DNA of 64,000 nucleotides from Chloroflexota bacterium. GTDB lineage: Bacteria; Chloroflexota; Dehalococcoidia; JABGRK01. A program made the position numbers and the translations under genes. The notes below the pieces were generated by a model that saw only the letters and a list, made by a program, of their open reading frames with translations, was not told where the DNA came from and did no database searches. Numbering within the stretch: position 1 is the stretch's first letter; every line of letters begins with the position of its first letter. Positions 15,744-22,195 of this stretch are shown one piece after another. The DNA lies in assembly GCA_018648325.1 (NCBI GenBank), contig JABGRK010000017.1, positions 237,588 through 301,587 of the forward strand, read 5' to 3'.

Positions 15744-16187
15744 ATGAAATTATCTACAAGAGGACGATATACAACCAAGGCTGCTCTCGATCTTGCCTTA
15801 AACTACGAAAAAGGACCTGCTATGTTAAGGGAGATCGCTGCCAGGCAGGGTATATCTCAACGCTATCTGGGGCAGCTGATTATACCGCTTACCGAAGCCG
15901 GTTTAGTAAAGGGTATCAGGGGCAGGAGCGGTGGTTATATGTTGGCTAGACCCCCCGGCGATATAACGCTTGGCGAGGTCATACGCGTTTCTGAGGGGGA
16001 TATTCGCTTTGAGGAGTGTGTTGACAAACCGGGTATTTGTGAAAAATCGGATAACTGTGTTATCCGCGATGTATGGTCTGAAACTGTGGAGGCTGTCGAC
16101 AAGGTACTGGGGTCTACGACCCTGCAGGACTTGGTAGATCGGCGGACCGGAAAGGAAGCGGTATGCCCAAAACAATCGCAGAGATAA
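15744..16187 (+). CDS. Rrf2 family transcriptional regulator (island 1)
   Basis: A 147-residue winged-helix regulator of the IscR/CymR/NsrR family. The start MKLSTRGRYTTKAALDLA and the recognition region QGISQRYLGQLIIPLTEAGLVKGIRGRSGGYML are typical. Three cysteines in EECVDKPGICEKSDNC are spaced as in iron-sulfur-binding members, so it probably senses iron-sulfur status or cysteine. It overlaps the DUF39 gene by 25 bases and so is made together with the homocysteine and Fe-S genes it probably controls. No strong ribosome binding site is seen. Confidence 0.88.
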   Translation: MKLSTRGRYTTKAALDLALNYEKGPAMLREIAARQGISQRYLGQLIIPLTEAGLVKGIRGRSGGYMLARPPGDITLGEVIRVSEGDIRFEECVDKPGICEKSDNCVIRDVWSETVEAVDKVLGSTTLQDLVDRRTGKEAVCPKQSQR

Positions 16188-17374
16188 ATGAAAAGATAAG
16201 CAAGGGACAGGCGGTGGTGGTCAATGCCGAAGAAGTAATTGACATTGTAAAGAAAAAAGGTGTGGCCAAGGCGGCTCAGGAAATTGATGTAGTTACTACC
16301 GGGACGTTCGGGCCGATGTGTTCCTCTGGAGCATACTTTAACGTGGGCCATACCAAACCTAAGATGAAAATGGGTGGCGGTAAAGCTACCCTGAACGATA
16401 TTCCGCTGTATACCGGTCTTGCCGCTGTGGATTTGTTTCTTGGTGCCACGGCCATACCCGATGATGATCCCAGAAACAAGGTTTATCCGGGTCATTTTAA
16501 CTACGGTGGTGGACATGTGCTAGAGGATCTACTTGCGGGTAAGGACGTAAAGTTTTCGGTATCTGCCTATGGTACCGATTGCTATCCCAGAAAGAAGCTT
16601 GATACCTGGATCAATATGAATGACATGAATCAGGCAACGCTTTTTAATGTGCGTAACGCATATCAAAATTACAATATAGCGGTCAATGCATCGGACAAGA
16701 TGATCCATACTTATATGGGTACACTTAAACCCAATCTGGGCAATGCCAATTATTGCTCGGCGGGTCAGCTTTCGCCGTTGCTTAATGACCCTCACTATAA
16801 AACAGTGGGCATTGGGACAAAGATATTCCTTGGTGGGGGAATAGGATATGTGGCATGGCAGGGCACGCAGCATGCACCGTCTTCGCTTCGTAGTGAAAAC
16901 GGCGTTCCCAAGCGGGGCGCAGGTACGCTTGCGGTAATTGGGGATATGAAGCAGATGTCATCCAAGTATCTGGTGGGCACCAGCTTCGTAGGATATGGCT
17001 GTACCGCTACGGTAGGCATCGGATTGCCCATCCCGATTCTGTCTGAGGAGATACTGCAATATACGGCAGTGACCGACGACGAGATATATGCGGCGATTAT
17101 TGATTACTCCGATGCGTATCCGAACTTTAAACCGGATATTCTGGGCGAGGCGAGCTATGGGCAGCTAAGAAGTGGTAAAATAGAGGTGGGTGGTAAGGAA
17201 CTGCCAACGGCCTCACTATCGAGCTATTCTAAGGCGTTGGAAATTTCCAATACGCTCAAGGATTGGATACTTAAGGGTGATTTCACCCTTACCGATCCGG
17301 TGGCACCCATAGCCGGTGCTGAGGATGGTGTAACTTTTAAGCCGCTTAACGAGCGACCAATAAAAGATGCTTGA
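16163..17374 (+). CDS. Homocysteine biosynthesis protein (DUF39, MA1821-like)
   Basis: A 403-residue DUF39 (COG1900) protein. In Methanosarcina the homologue MA1821, with the NIL-ferredoxin MA1822, makes homocysteine by adding sulfur directly to aspartate semialdehyde. Family features include the TTGTFGPMCSSGAYFNVGH segment and three cysteines that may carry persulfide: C53, C140 (YGTDCYP) and C198 (ANYCSAGQ). A NIL-ferredoxin follows 302 bases after its end, so the functional pair is preserved. The ATG lies inside the end of the Rrf2 gene. Confidence 0.88.
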   Translation: MPKTIAEINEKISKGQAVVVNAEEVIDIVKKKGVAKAAQEIDVVTTGTFGPMCSSGAYFNVGHTKPKMKMGGGKATLNDIPLYTGLAAVDLFLGATAIPDDDPRNKVYPGHFNYGGGHVLEDLLAGKDVKFSVSAYGTDCYPRKKLDTWINMNDMNQATLFNVRNAYQNYNIAVNASDKMIHTYMGTLKPNLGNANYCSAGQLSPLLNDPHYKTVGIGTKIFLGGGIGYVAWQGTQHAPSSLRSENGVPKRGAGTLAVIGDMKQMSSKYLVGTSFVGYGCTATVGIGLPIPILSEEILQYTAVTDDEIYAAIIDYSDAYPNFKPDILGEASYGQLRSGKIEVGGKELPTASLSSYSKALEISNTLKDWILKGDFTLTDPVAPIAGAEDGVTFKPLNERPIKDA

Positions 17375-17432
17375 TTTGTCGCAAAATCAAACACTATTGT
17401 AAAAATAGGATAAAAACAAATAGGAGGAAACG

Positions 17433-17651
17433 ATGAAAGAAAGAGTAGAGGCAGCATTAAATCGAATACGACCCGCCCTTCAGAACGATGGCGGTGATGT
17501 TGAGCTTGTAGATGTTAACGATGGCATAGTTAGCGTAAGGCTCACCGGTGCCTGCGGTGGGTGCCCAATGTCAACGATGACGCTCAAAATGGGCATTGAG
17601 AAGGTTATTAAAGAAGATATACCTGAGATAAAAGAAGTAGTCGCTGTTTAA
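17433..17651 (+). CDS. NifU C-terminal-type Fe-S scaffold (Nfu)
   Basis: A 72-residue stand-alone Nfu domain that carries or transfers iron-sulfur clusters. The C41-G-G-C44 motif in LTGACGGCPMSTMTLK is intact, and NRIRPALQNDGGDVELV marks the fold. AGGAGG lies 5 bases before the ATG. It sits between DUF39 and the NIL-ferredoxin, and may supply clusters to the latter's two 4Fe-4S sites. Confidence 0.93.
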   Translation: MKERVEAALNRIRPALQNDGGDVELVDVNDGIVSVRLTGACGGCPMSTMTLKMGIEKVIKEDIPEIKEVVAV

Positions 17652-17676
17652 GTAATTAATATTTAGAGGTGGAACC

Positions 17677-18084
17677 GTGGCTTTTTCCAAGAGAGTTGTC
17701 CTGCGGTTTCCACGTTCGCTGGTCCATCAGCCTATTGTGAGCAGGCTGATTAAAGACTATAGTCTTGATTTTAATATCTTAAAAGCTTTGGTAAACCCCA
17801 AGGAGGAGGGCCTCCTTGTTATGGAACTGATGGGGAAGCGTAGCGATTTTGACAAGGCTATAGCTTATTTGACTGAGGCAGGCGTGGAGACTGAGCCGCT
17901 TAGCCGTGTAAAACGTAATGAAGAGCGCTGTACTCAGTGTGGAGCGTGCGTCAGTATGTGTCCTACAGGGGCTTTTGTGGTAGATGAAAAGACGCGCGGA
18001 GTACTGTTTGACGATGCCAAGTGCATTGCCTGTGAGTTATGTTTGCTTGTCTGTCCTCCCAGGGTCCTAGAGCTTACTGTTTAA
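17677..18084 (+). CDS. NIL-domain ferredoxin (MA1822-like)
   Basis: A 135-residue protein with an N-terminal NIL domain (about 5-78), a ligand- or partner-binding fold also found in methionine transporter ATPases, followed by two 4Fe-4S motifs: C85, C88, C91, C95 and C116, C119, C122, C126. It matches the partner of DUF39 in archaeal homocysteine synthesis, where it probably supplies electrons or handles sulfur. Translation starts at GTG with AGAGGTGG 5 bases upstream. Confidence 0.88.
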   Translation: MAFSKRVVLRFPRSLVHQPIVSRLIKDYSLDFNILKALVNPKEEGLLVMELMGKRSDFDKAIAYLTEAGVETEPLSRVKRNEERCTQCGACVSMCPTGAFVVDEKTRGVLFDDAKCIACELCLLVCPPRVLELTV

Positions 18085-18091
18085 GGTCAAT

Positions 18092-18814
18092 ATGTTTGAA
18101 CCCAGAACGTATAGGCATTGGATTAAGGGCGACGATCTGGTCGCCACCGTGGTTACGGTTAAGGAAACCGACCTATATATTCGTGCCACAAAAAAAATGG
18201 AGGCCGAAGCCAAGGCCTCCATTTTGAAATACAGGGCCGATCTTGAGCAGTATATCAAAGCAACCCCGCAGTTTTTGGCAGCCCTAAATCCTATAGAAGT
18301 TTCTGCTGATGCTCCTGCTATTGTCATTGATATGGCTAAGGCGGCCAGCAAATGTGGCGTGGGGCCTATGGCGGCAGTGGCGGGTGCAATGTCCGAGTAT
18401 GTGGGCAATGACCTTCTGGCTAACTCGGATGAGGTGATCATAGAAAACGGCGGCGATCTTTTCCTGAAAGTACTTACCAAGAAGTACATTGGTATTTATG
18501 CTGGAGATTCGGTGCTTAGCGGAAAGCTGGCGCTTGAGGTTTTGCCCGACGAAACGCCGCTTGGCATATGCACGTCATCTGGGACAGTGGGTCATTCGCT
18601 TAGCTATGGCACGGCTGATGCCGTTATCGCCGTTTCCAAGTCTACTGCGCTGGCCGATGCGGCAGCTACAGCCATCGGTAATATGATCAAGAGTTCCAAC
18701 GATATCAATGCAGCCGTAGAATTTGCTCAGAGTGTAGATGGTATTAACGGCATTGTGATTATAAAGGGCGCTGATATGGGAGCATGGGGGCAGGTGAGGT
18801 TGGCTAAGGCTTGA
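18092..18814 (+). CDS. UPF0280 family protein (COG2122)
   Basis: A 240-residue protein of UPF0280, a family distantly related to the ApbE flavin-transferase fold. Typical segments are GVGPMAAVAGAMSEYVG and LGICTSSGTVGHSLSYGTADAV. In methanogens a COG2122 gene (MA1715) works with MA1821/MA1822 in homocysteine formation, and its place here, 7 bases after the NIL-ferredoxin, supports the same link. The chemistry is unknown. The gene contains a perfect 12-bp inverted repeat near its start. Confidence 0.85.
   Translation: MFEPRTYRHWIKGDDLVATVVTVKETDLYIRATKKMEAEAKASILKYRADLEQYIKATPQFLAALNPIEVSADAPAIVIDMAKAASKCGVGPMAAVAGAMSEYVGNDLLANSDEVIIENGGDLFLKVLTKKYIGIYAGDSVLSGKLALEVLPDETPLGICTSSGTVGHSLSYGTADAVIAVSKSTALADAAATAIGNMIKSSNDINAAVEFAQSVDGINGIVIIKGADMGAWGQVRLAKA
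18194..18225 (+). repeat. Perfect 12-bp inverted repeat inside the UPF0280 gene
   Basis: AAAATGGAGGCC (18194-18205) and GGCCTCCATTTT (18214-18225) with an 8-base loop. The second arm ends in TTTT, giving a terminator-like hairpin about 100 bases into the coding region (residues 35-45). It may act as an mRNA attenuator or be chance. Confidence 0.6.
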
Positions 18815-18928
18815 TTTGTCGATCTGACAGTAGCAGGATGCAAATAGCTAGCAGAGATGATAAAATGTAATAGTGGTGTTGGTTTTTAATCGAGATAAAG
18901 CTTATACCAGTTTTAACAGGGGTGAACG

Positions 18929-19207
18929 ATGAGTGTAACGATAAATATAGCTGCAGCCATTATGGAAGATGTAACCCGGTCTCAGAACAGGGTTGAGCTG
19001 GACGGAGTCAAGAATTTTCAGGAGATACTGGACAGGCTTGAGGTAATGTTCCCCGGCTTCAATGAACTTATGTATAACGATAATGGCAGGCTCAATGCCA
19101 TTTTAGATGTTTACATCGATGGCGAAAGTGTTTATCCTAACGAGCGCCAGGTCAAGGTAAAGGATGGCGATGAGATTTCCATTACCATGCTTTACGAGGG
19201 TGGATAG
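18929..19207 (+). CDS. ThiS/MoaD-fold sulfur carrier, copy 1
   Basis: A 92-residue ubiquitin-fold protein of the ThiS/MoaD/CysO group. It ends in KDGDEISITMLYEGG, with the free Gly-Gly tail that an E1-like enzyme adenylates and converts to a thiocarboxylate. Its stop overlaps the start of copy 2 by one base. GGGGTGA lies 5 bases upstream of the ATG. The three tandem copies follow the homocysteine genes, which suggests a sulfur donor role there; molybdopterin or other use is also possible. Confidence 0.85.
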   Translation: MSVTINIAAAIMEDVTRSQNRVELDGVKNFQEILDRLEVMFPGFNELMYNDNGRLNAILDVYIDGESVYPNERQVKVKDGDEISITMLYEGG

Positions 19208-19491
19208 TGGCGGTTACGCTAAAGCTGGGCGCGCCGGTGCTGCAGGCCATAACTGATGGGATTGAGCAGGTGCATATAGCTAAGGCGGCAACTTTGGGGG
19301 ACGCTTTGAAGGAACTTGAGAATCAGTATCCCGGGATTGCAGGTCATCTGTATGATGCAAACGGTGAGCTAAAAAGCACCTACGATGTGTATATAAACGA
19401 TAAGGCAATTGATCCGGTTACCCTCTCAGCAAAGATTTGTGATGGCGATGAGGTTGCCATAACCATGTTCTTCTGTTTTCCAAGGAGCTAA
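19207..19491 (+). CDS. ThiS/MoaD-fold protein, copy 2, lacking the Gly-Gly tail
   Basis: A 94-residue paralogue of its neighbours (DALKELENQYPGIAGHLYD and CDGDEVAITM are shared), but it ends in FFCFPRS instead of YxGG. No reading frame restores a Gly-Gly end, so this is not a simple frameshift. The bases encoding its end, CCAAGGAGC, form the ribosome binding site of copy 3. Without the Gly-Gly it should not be charged by an E1; it may be a structural partner or a decaying copy. Start GTG. Confidence 0.82.
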   Translation: MAVTLKLGAPVLQAITDGIEQVHIAKAATLGDALKELENQYPGIAGHLYDANGELKSTYDVYINDKAIDPVTLSAKICDGDEVAITMFFCFPRS

Positions 19492-19497
19492 ACGTAA

Positions 19498-19773
19498 GTG
19501 AGTATAAAGATAAAGATGCCCCCTATATTGCAGGAGCTAACCGCTGGCAAAGACGTTGTTGAAGTAAGCCGTGTGGCCAGTTTTCAGGATGCGCTTGAGC
19601 AGATTGAGGGCCAGTATCCGGGCATCAAGGCGCAGCTATACGATAAACGCGGCAATCTATCACCAATATATGAGATATATATCAACGGTAAGAGTGTCTA
19701 TCCCAATGAGCTTACAGCATCTCTTAGAGATGGGGATGAGGTTGCCATAGGCATGTTGTATGTAGGTGGATAA
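19498..19773 (+). CDS. ThiS/MoaD-fold sulfur carrier, copy 3
   Basis: A 91-residue ubiquitin-fold protein ending in RDGDEVAIGMLYVGG, so the Gly-Gly tail is intact. It is closest to copy 2 in the middle (QYPGIKAQLYDKRGNL) and to copy 1 at the tail. It starts at GTG, with AAGGAG 10 bases upstream inside the end of copy 2. It is the last gene of sulfur island 1; the infC promoter follows. The E1 for it is most likely the ThiF-type protein at 37616-38626. Confidence 0.84.
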   Translation: MSIKIKMPPILQELTAGKDVVEVSRVASFQDALEQIEGQYPGIKAQLYDKRGNLSPIYEIYINGKSVYPNELTASLRDGDEVAIGMLYVGG

Positions 19774-19825
19774 AAGCCATTTGGATAATTGGCTTCCAAT
19801 AAGTCTCACAATTAAGATAAAAACG

Positions 19826-19920
19826 TGTTATAATGTATTTGGTGCTGACTTCGTCCTTTGACTTGAAAGGGCGATTTATGGTATAAGAGATACTTGTCTA
19901 TCAAATTTTCAAGGGAGAAA
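19826..19920 (+). promoter_or_regulatory. infC promoter and leader
   Basis: An extended -10 element (TG at 19826-19827, TATAAT at 19829-19834) predicts a start near 19841. The leader holds a hairpin, CGTCCTTT/AAAGGGCG (about 19852-19873), and the AAGGGAG box at 19911-19917. The leader is short, about 84 nt; no L20-leader RNA could be identified. Confidence 0.5.
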
Positions 19921-19924
19921 CAGA

Positions 19925-20482
19925 ATAGCTAAAGAAGTCCGGGTTAACGATCGTATAAGGTCTAGTGAGATACGTCTTATCGGCGATGCCGGTGAACAGT
20001 TGGGTATTTTGCCGACTGTTGAGGCCATTAGGCTTGCTAAGGAACGGGGTGTGGATATCGTGGAGGTAGCCCCGACCGCTTCTCCTCCAGTGTGCCGTTT
20101 GATGGATTATGGTAAGTTCAAATATGAGCAAGCCAAGAAAAAGAAAGAGGCGCGCAAGAATCAGCACGAAGTAGTTCTTAGAGAAGTGCGGATGAAGCCC
20201 AAGATCGATAACCACGACGTTGAGTTTAAAACCCGCATGGTGCGGAAGCTGATCGATGGTGGCGATAAAGTAAAGGTTACCATAACCTTTAGAGGACGTG
20301 AAATAACGCATCCCCAGATAGGCTGGGGGCTGTTGCAAAGAGTATCAAAGGCAGTGGAGGATGTGGCAGTGGTGGAGCGGGCGCCGTCAATGGATGGCAG
20401 GCGCATGATCTCCATTCTTGCACCTATCACCCTTAAAAGACCTAAGGAGCAAAAACAAAATGCCGAAGCTAAAAACACATAA
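19925..20482 (+). CDS. infC: Translation initiation factor IF-3, AUA start
   Basis: IF-3 binds the 30S subunit and checks the start codon. The conserved N-terminus ([19 protein letters not shown]) begins well before the first ordinary start codon, the TTG at 20000. The only initiator in range is ATA at 19925, 7 bases after AAGGGAG. Rare start codons on infC are known, AUU in E. coli, and let IF-3 limit its own synthesis. The protein has 185 residues with the usual two domains, [20 protein letters not shown] and [19 protein letters not shown]. Confidence 0.93.
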   Translation: MAKEVRVNDRIRSSEIRLIGDAGEQLGILPTVEAIRLAKERGVDIVEVAPTASPPVCRLMDYGKFKYEQAKKKKEARKNQHEVVLREVRMKPKIDNHDVEFKTRMVRKLIDGGDKVKVTITFRGREITHPQIGWGLLQRVSKAVEDVAVVERAPSMDGRRMISILAPITLKRPKEQKQNAEAKNT

Positions 20483-20657
20483 AGGCGCAAAAAGCCGTTT
20501 TCATATAACCGGCACCGGTAAGATAATGCGCACCAAGGGCGGTAAAAGTCATCTTCGCCGCACAAAGCCGAAAAGGGTCAAGCGTCTTTACGACGAGAAG
20601 CTTGAGCTGCATCCGGCTGACAAAGAACGAATTAAGAAGCTGCTACCTTACGGATAA
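20460..20657 (+). CDS. rpmI: 50S ribosomal protein L35
   Basis: A 65-residue basic protein beginning [20 protein letters not shown], the L35 signature, and ending in a basic helix. Its ATG lies inside the end of infC (23-base overlap), with AAGGAG 11 bases upstream, the classical infC-rpmI-rplT order. Confidence 0.96.
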   Translation: MPKLKTHKGAKSRFHITGTGKIMRTKGGKSHLRRTKPKRVKRLYDEKLELHPADKERIKKLLPYG

Positions 20658-20675
20658 GCACTAAGGAGGTTACCC

Positions 20676-21032
20676 TTGACTAGGGTAAAGGGTGGTTTTA
20701 CTACCCGTAGAAGACACAAAAGGCTTTTAAAATTAACCAAAGGACATCGAGGCACCAAGCATTCGCTGTATCGTCGCGCACATGAGTCGATGCTTCATTC
20801 ACTTTCCTATGCCTATCGCGACCGCAAGGATCGCAAGCATGATTTCAGGAGACTGTGGATTGTTAGAATCAACGCTGCTGCCAGACTTGAAGGCATGTCT
20901 TATAGCCAGCTCATCAACGGCCTGAAAAAGGCTGAGGTAGAGATCAATCGCAAGATACTGGCCGACATGGCTGTTGCCGATCCGGCTGCATTTGTTAAGA
21001 TTGTTGAACTGGCCAAAGCGCAGGCAGCATAA
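20676..21032 (+). CDS. rplT: 50S ribosomal protein L20
   Basis: A 118-residue RNA-binding protein with the L20 signatures [17 protein letters not shown] and [21 protein letters not shown]20 is needed for early 50S assembly and often represses its own operon. Translation starts at TTG with AAGGAGG 6 bases upstream. It ends the infC operon. Confidence 0.96.
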   Translation: MTRVKGGFTTRRRHKRLLKLTKGHRGTKHSLYRRAHESMLHSLSYAYRDRKDRKHDFRRLWIVRINAAARLEGMSYSQLINGLKKAEVEINRKILADMAVADPAAFVKIVELAKAQAA

Positions 21033-21057
21033 ATAATCCTTGCTATCGTGCACTTTT

Positions 21058-21087
21058 AACCTCTCTTTGCTTTAAGAGGGGTTTTTT
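21058..21087 (+). terminator. Terminator after rplT
   Basis: CCTCT (21060-21064) pairs with AGAGG (21075-21079), followed by GGTTTTTT, 28 bases after rplT. A typical though short intrinsic terminator. Confidence 0.7.
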
Positions 21088-21101
21088 CCTGCCATTTTTT
21101 C

Positions 21102-21130
21102 TTGATACCTGACCAGTCGTGGTCTATAAT
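21102..21130 (+). promoter_or_regulatory. pheS promoter
   Basis: TTGATA (21102-21107) and TATAAT (21125-21130) with a 17-base spacer. The predicted start at about 21137 is 4 bases before the GTG of pheS, so the mRNA is nearly leaderless. Confidence 0.7.
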
Positions 21131-21140
21131 GTGGATTTAA

Positions 21141-22175
21141 GTGAGAGCTATGCTTGATGAACTGAACAAAATTAAAGACAGCGCCACTTTAGAATTGCAG
21201 GGCATTTCTGATCTCAAGGCGCTTGATGATTGGCGTGTTGCCTATATGGGCAGGAAGGGCAAACTCACACAGGTTTTGCGTGGGCTATCCGATTTGCCTA
21301 TTGATCAGCGTAAGGCTGTGGGATCGGCCGCCAATGATATCAAAACACTGCTTGAGGCAGAACTGAAGGGAAGACAGCAGGCCGTCAAGGACGCCAAGCT
21401 GGCAGGTGGGCTCGATGCGATCGATGTCACTTTACCGGGCCGTCCTGTTTCACTGGGCCGGCTTCATCCCACCACTCAAATGGTTCGAGAAATATGCGAT
21501 GCCTTTTCCGCAATGGGTTTTGAGGTTGTTGAGGGGCCTGAGGTTGAATCGGATTATTACAATTTCGAGGCACTCAATATACCAAAAGACCATCCAGCCC
21601 GCGATATGTGGGATACTATATGGATAAACCGCGACCAGACGATTCCAACCCTGTTGCGTACGCACACATCACCCATGCAGGTAAGGGTAATGGAGCAGCG
21701 CCAGCCGCCGGTGCGCGTTGTTGTTCCCGGCAGGTGCTATCGTTATGAGGCCACTGATGCCACTCATGAGTCCGTTTTTTTTCAGATAGAGGGGTTGGCC
21801 GTAGACAAGGGCATAACCTTTGCCGACCTAAAGGGATCGCTATTTGAGTTTGCCAAGCGCCTTTTTGGGGCCGAGCGCAAGGTGCGTTTCCGCTGCGATT
21901 ACTTCCCGTTTGTTGAACCGGGCGTTGATATGTCTATAGACTGTTTTGTTTGTGGGGGTAAGGGCTGTAGGCTTTGCAGCAATACCGGCTGGATAGAAAT
22001 TCTGGGTGCGGGTATGGTTCATCCCAATGTACTCAAGGGCGTTGGTTATGATCCGGAGGTTTATACGGGATTTGCGTTCGGTCTTGGAGTCGAACGAATA
22101 TTGATGCTCAAGCATGGCATAGACGATATACGCCATTTCTATGCCAACGATTTGAGATTTCTTAAGCAATTCTAA
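21141..22175 (+). CDS. pheS: Phenylalanine-tRNA ligase alpha subunit
   Basis: Catalytic subunit of the alpha2-beta2 enzyme that charges tRNA-Phe. The N-terminal coiled arm, the HPTTQMVREICDAFSAMGFEVVEGPEVE motif 1 region, the RTHTSPMQ and RCYRYEATDATHESVFFQIEG motif 2, and the FGLGVERILMLKHGI motif 3 are present. Four cysteines in CFVCGGKGCRLC form a small zinc-type insert. The GTG at 21141 has no ribosome binding site; ATG at 21150 is an alternative. pheT follows 20 bases later. Confidence 0.96.
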   Translation: MRAMLDELNKIKDSATLELQGISDLKALDDWRVAYMGRKGKLTQVLRGLSDLPIDQRKAVGSAANDIKTLLEAELKGRQQAVKDAKLAGGLDAIDVTLPGRPVSLGRLHPTTQMVREICDAFSAMGFEVVEGPEVESDYYNFEALNIPKDHPARDMWDTIWINRDQTIPTLLRTHTSPMQVRVMEQRQPPVRVVVPGRCYRYEATDATHESVFFQIEGLAVDKGITFADLKGSLFEFAKRLFGAERKVRFRCDYFPFVEPGVDMSIDCFVCGGKGCRLCSNTGWIEILGAGMVHPNVLKGVGYDPEVYTGFAFGLGVERILMLKHGIDDIRHFYANDLRFLKQF

Positions 22176-22195
22176 TTACATATTTGGTTTGAAAT

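Noticed and set aside
18929..19773. Tandem carriers as a CRISPR-like or short-repeat array
   Set aside because: The similarity is at protein level between three paralogous genes; there are no regular DNA repeats and spacers. No CRISPR array was seen anywhere in the window.
19801..19924. An L20-leader or other known riboswitch before infC
   Set aside because: Only one small hairpin could be drawn and the leader is too short for the known L20 leader structure.
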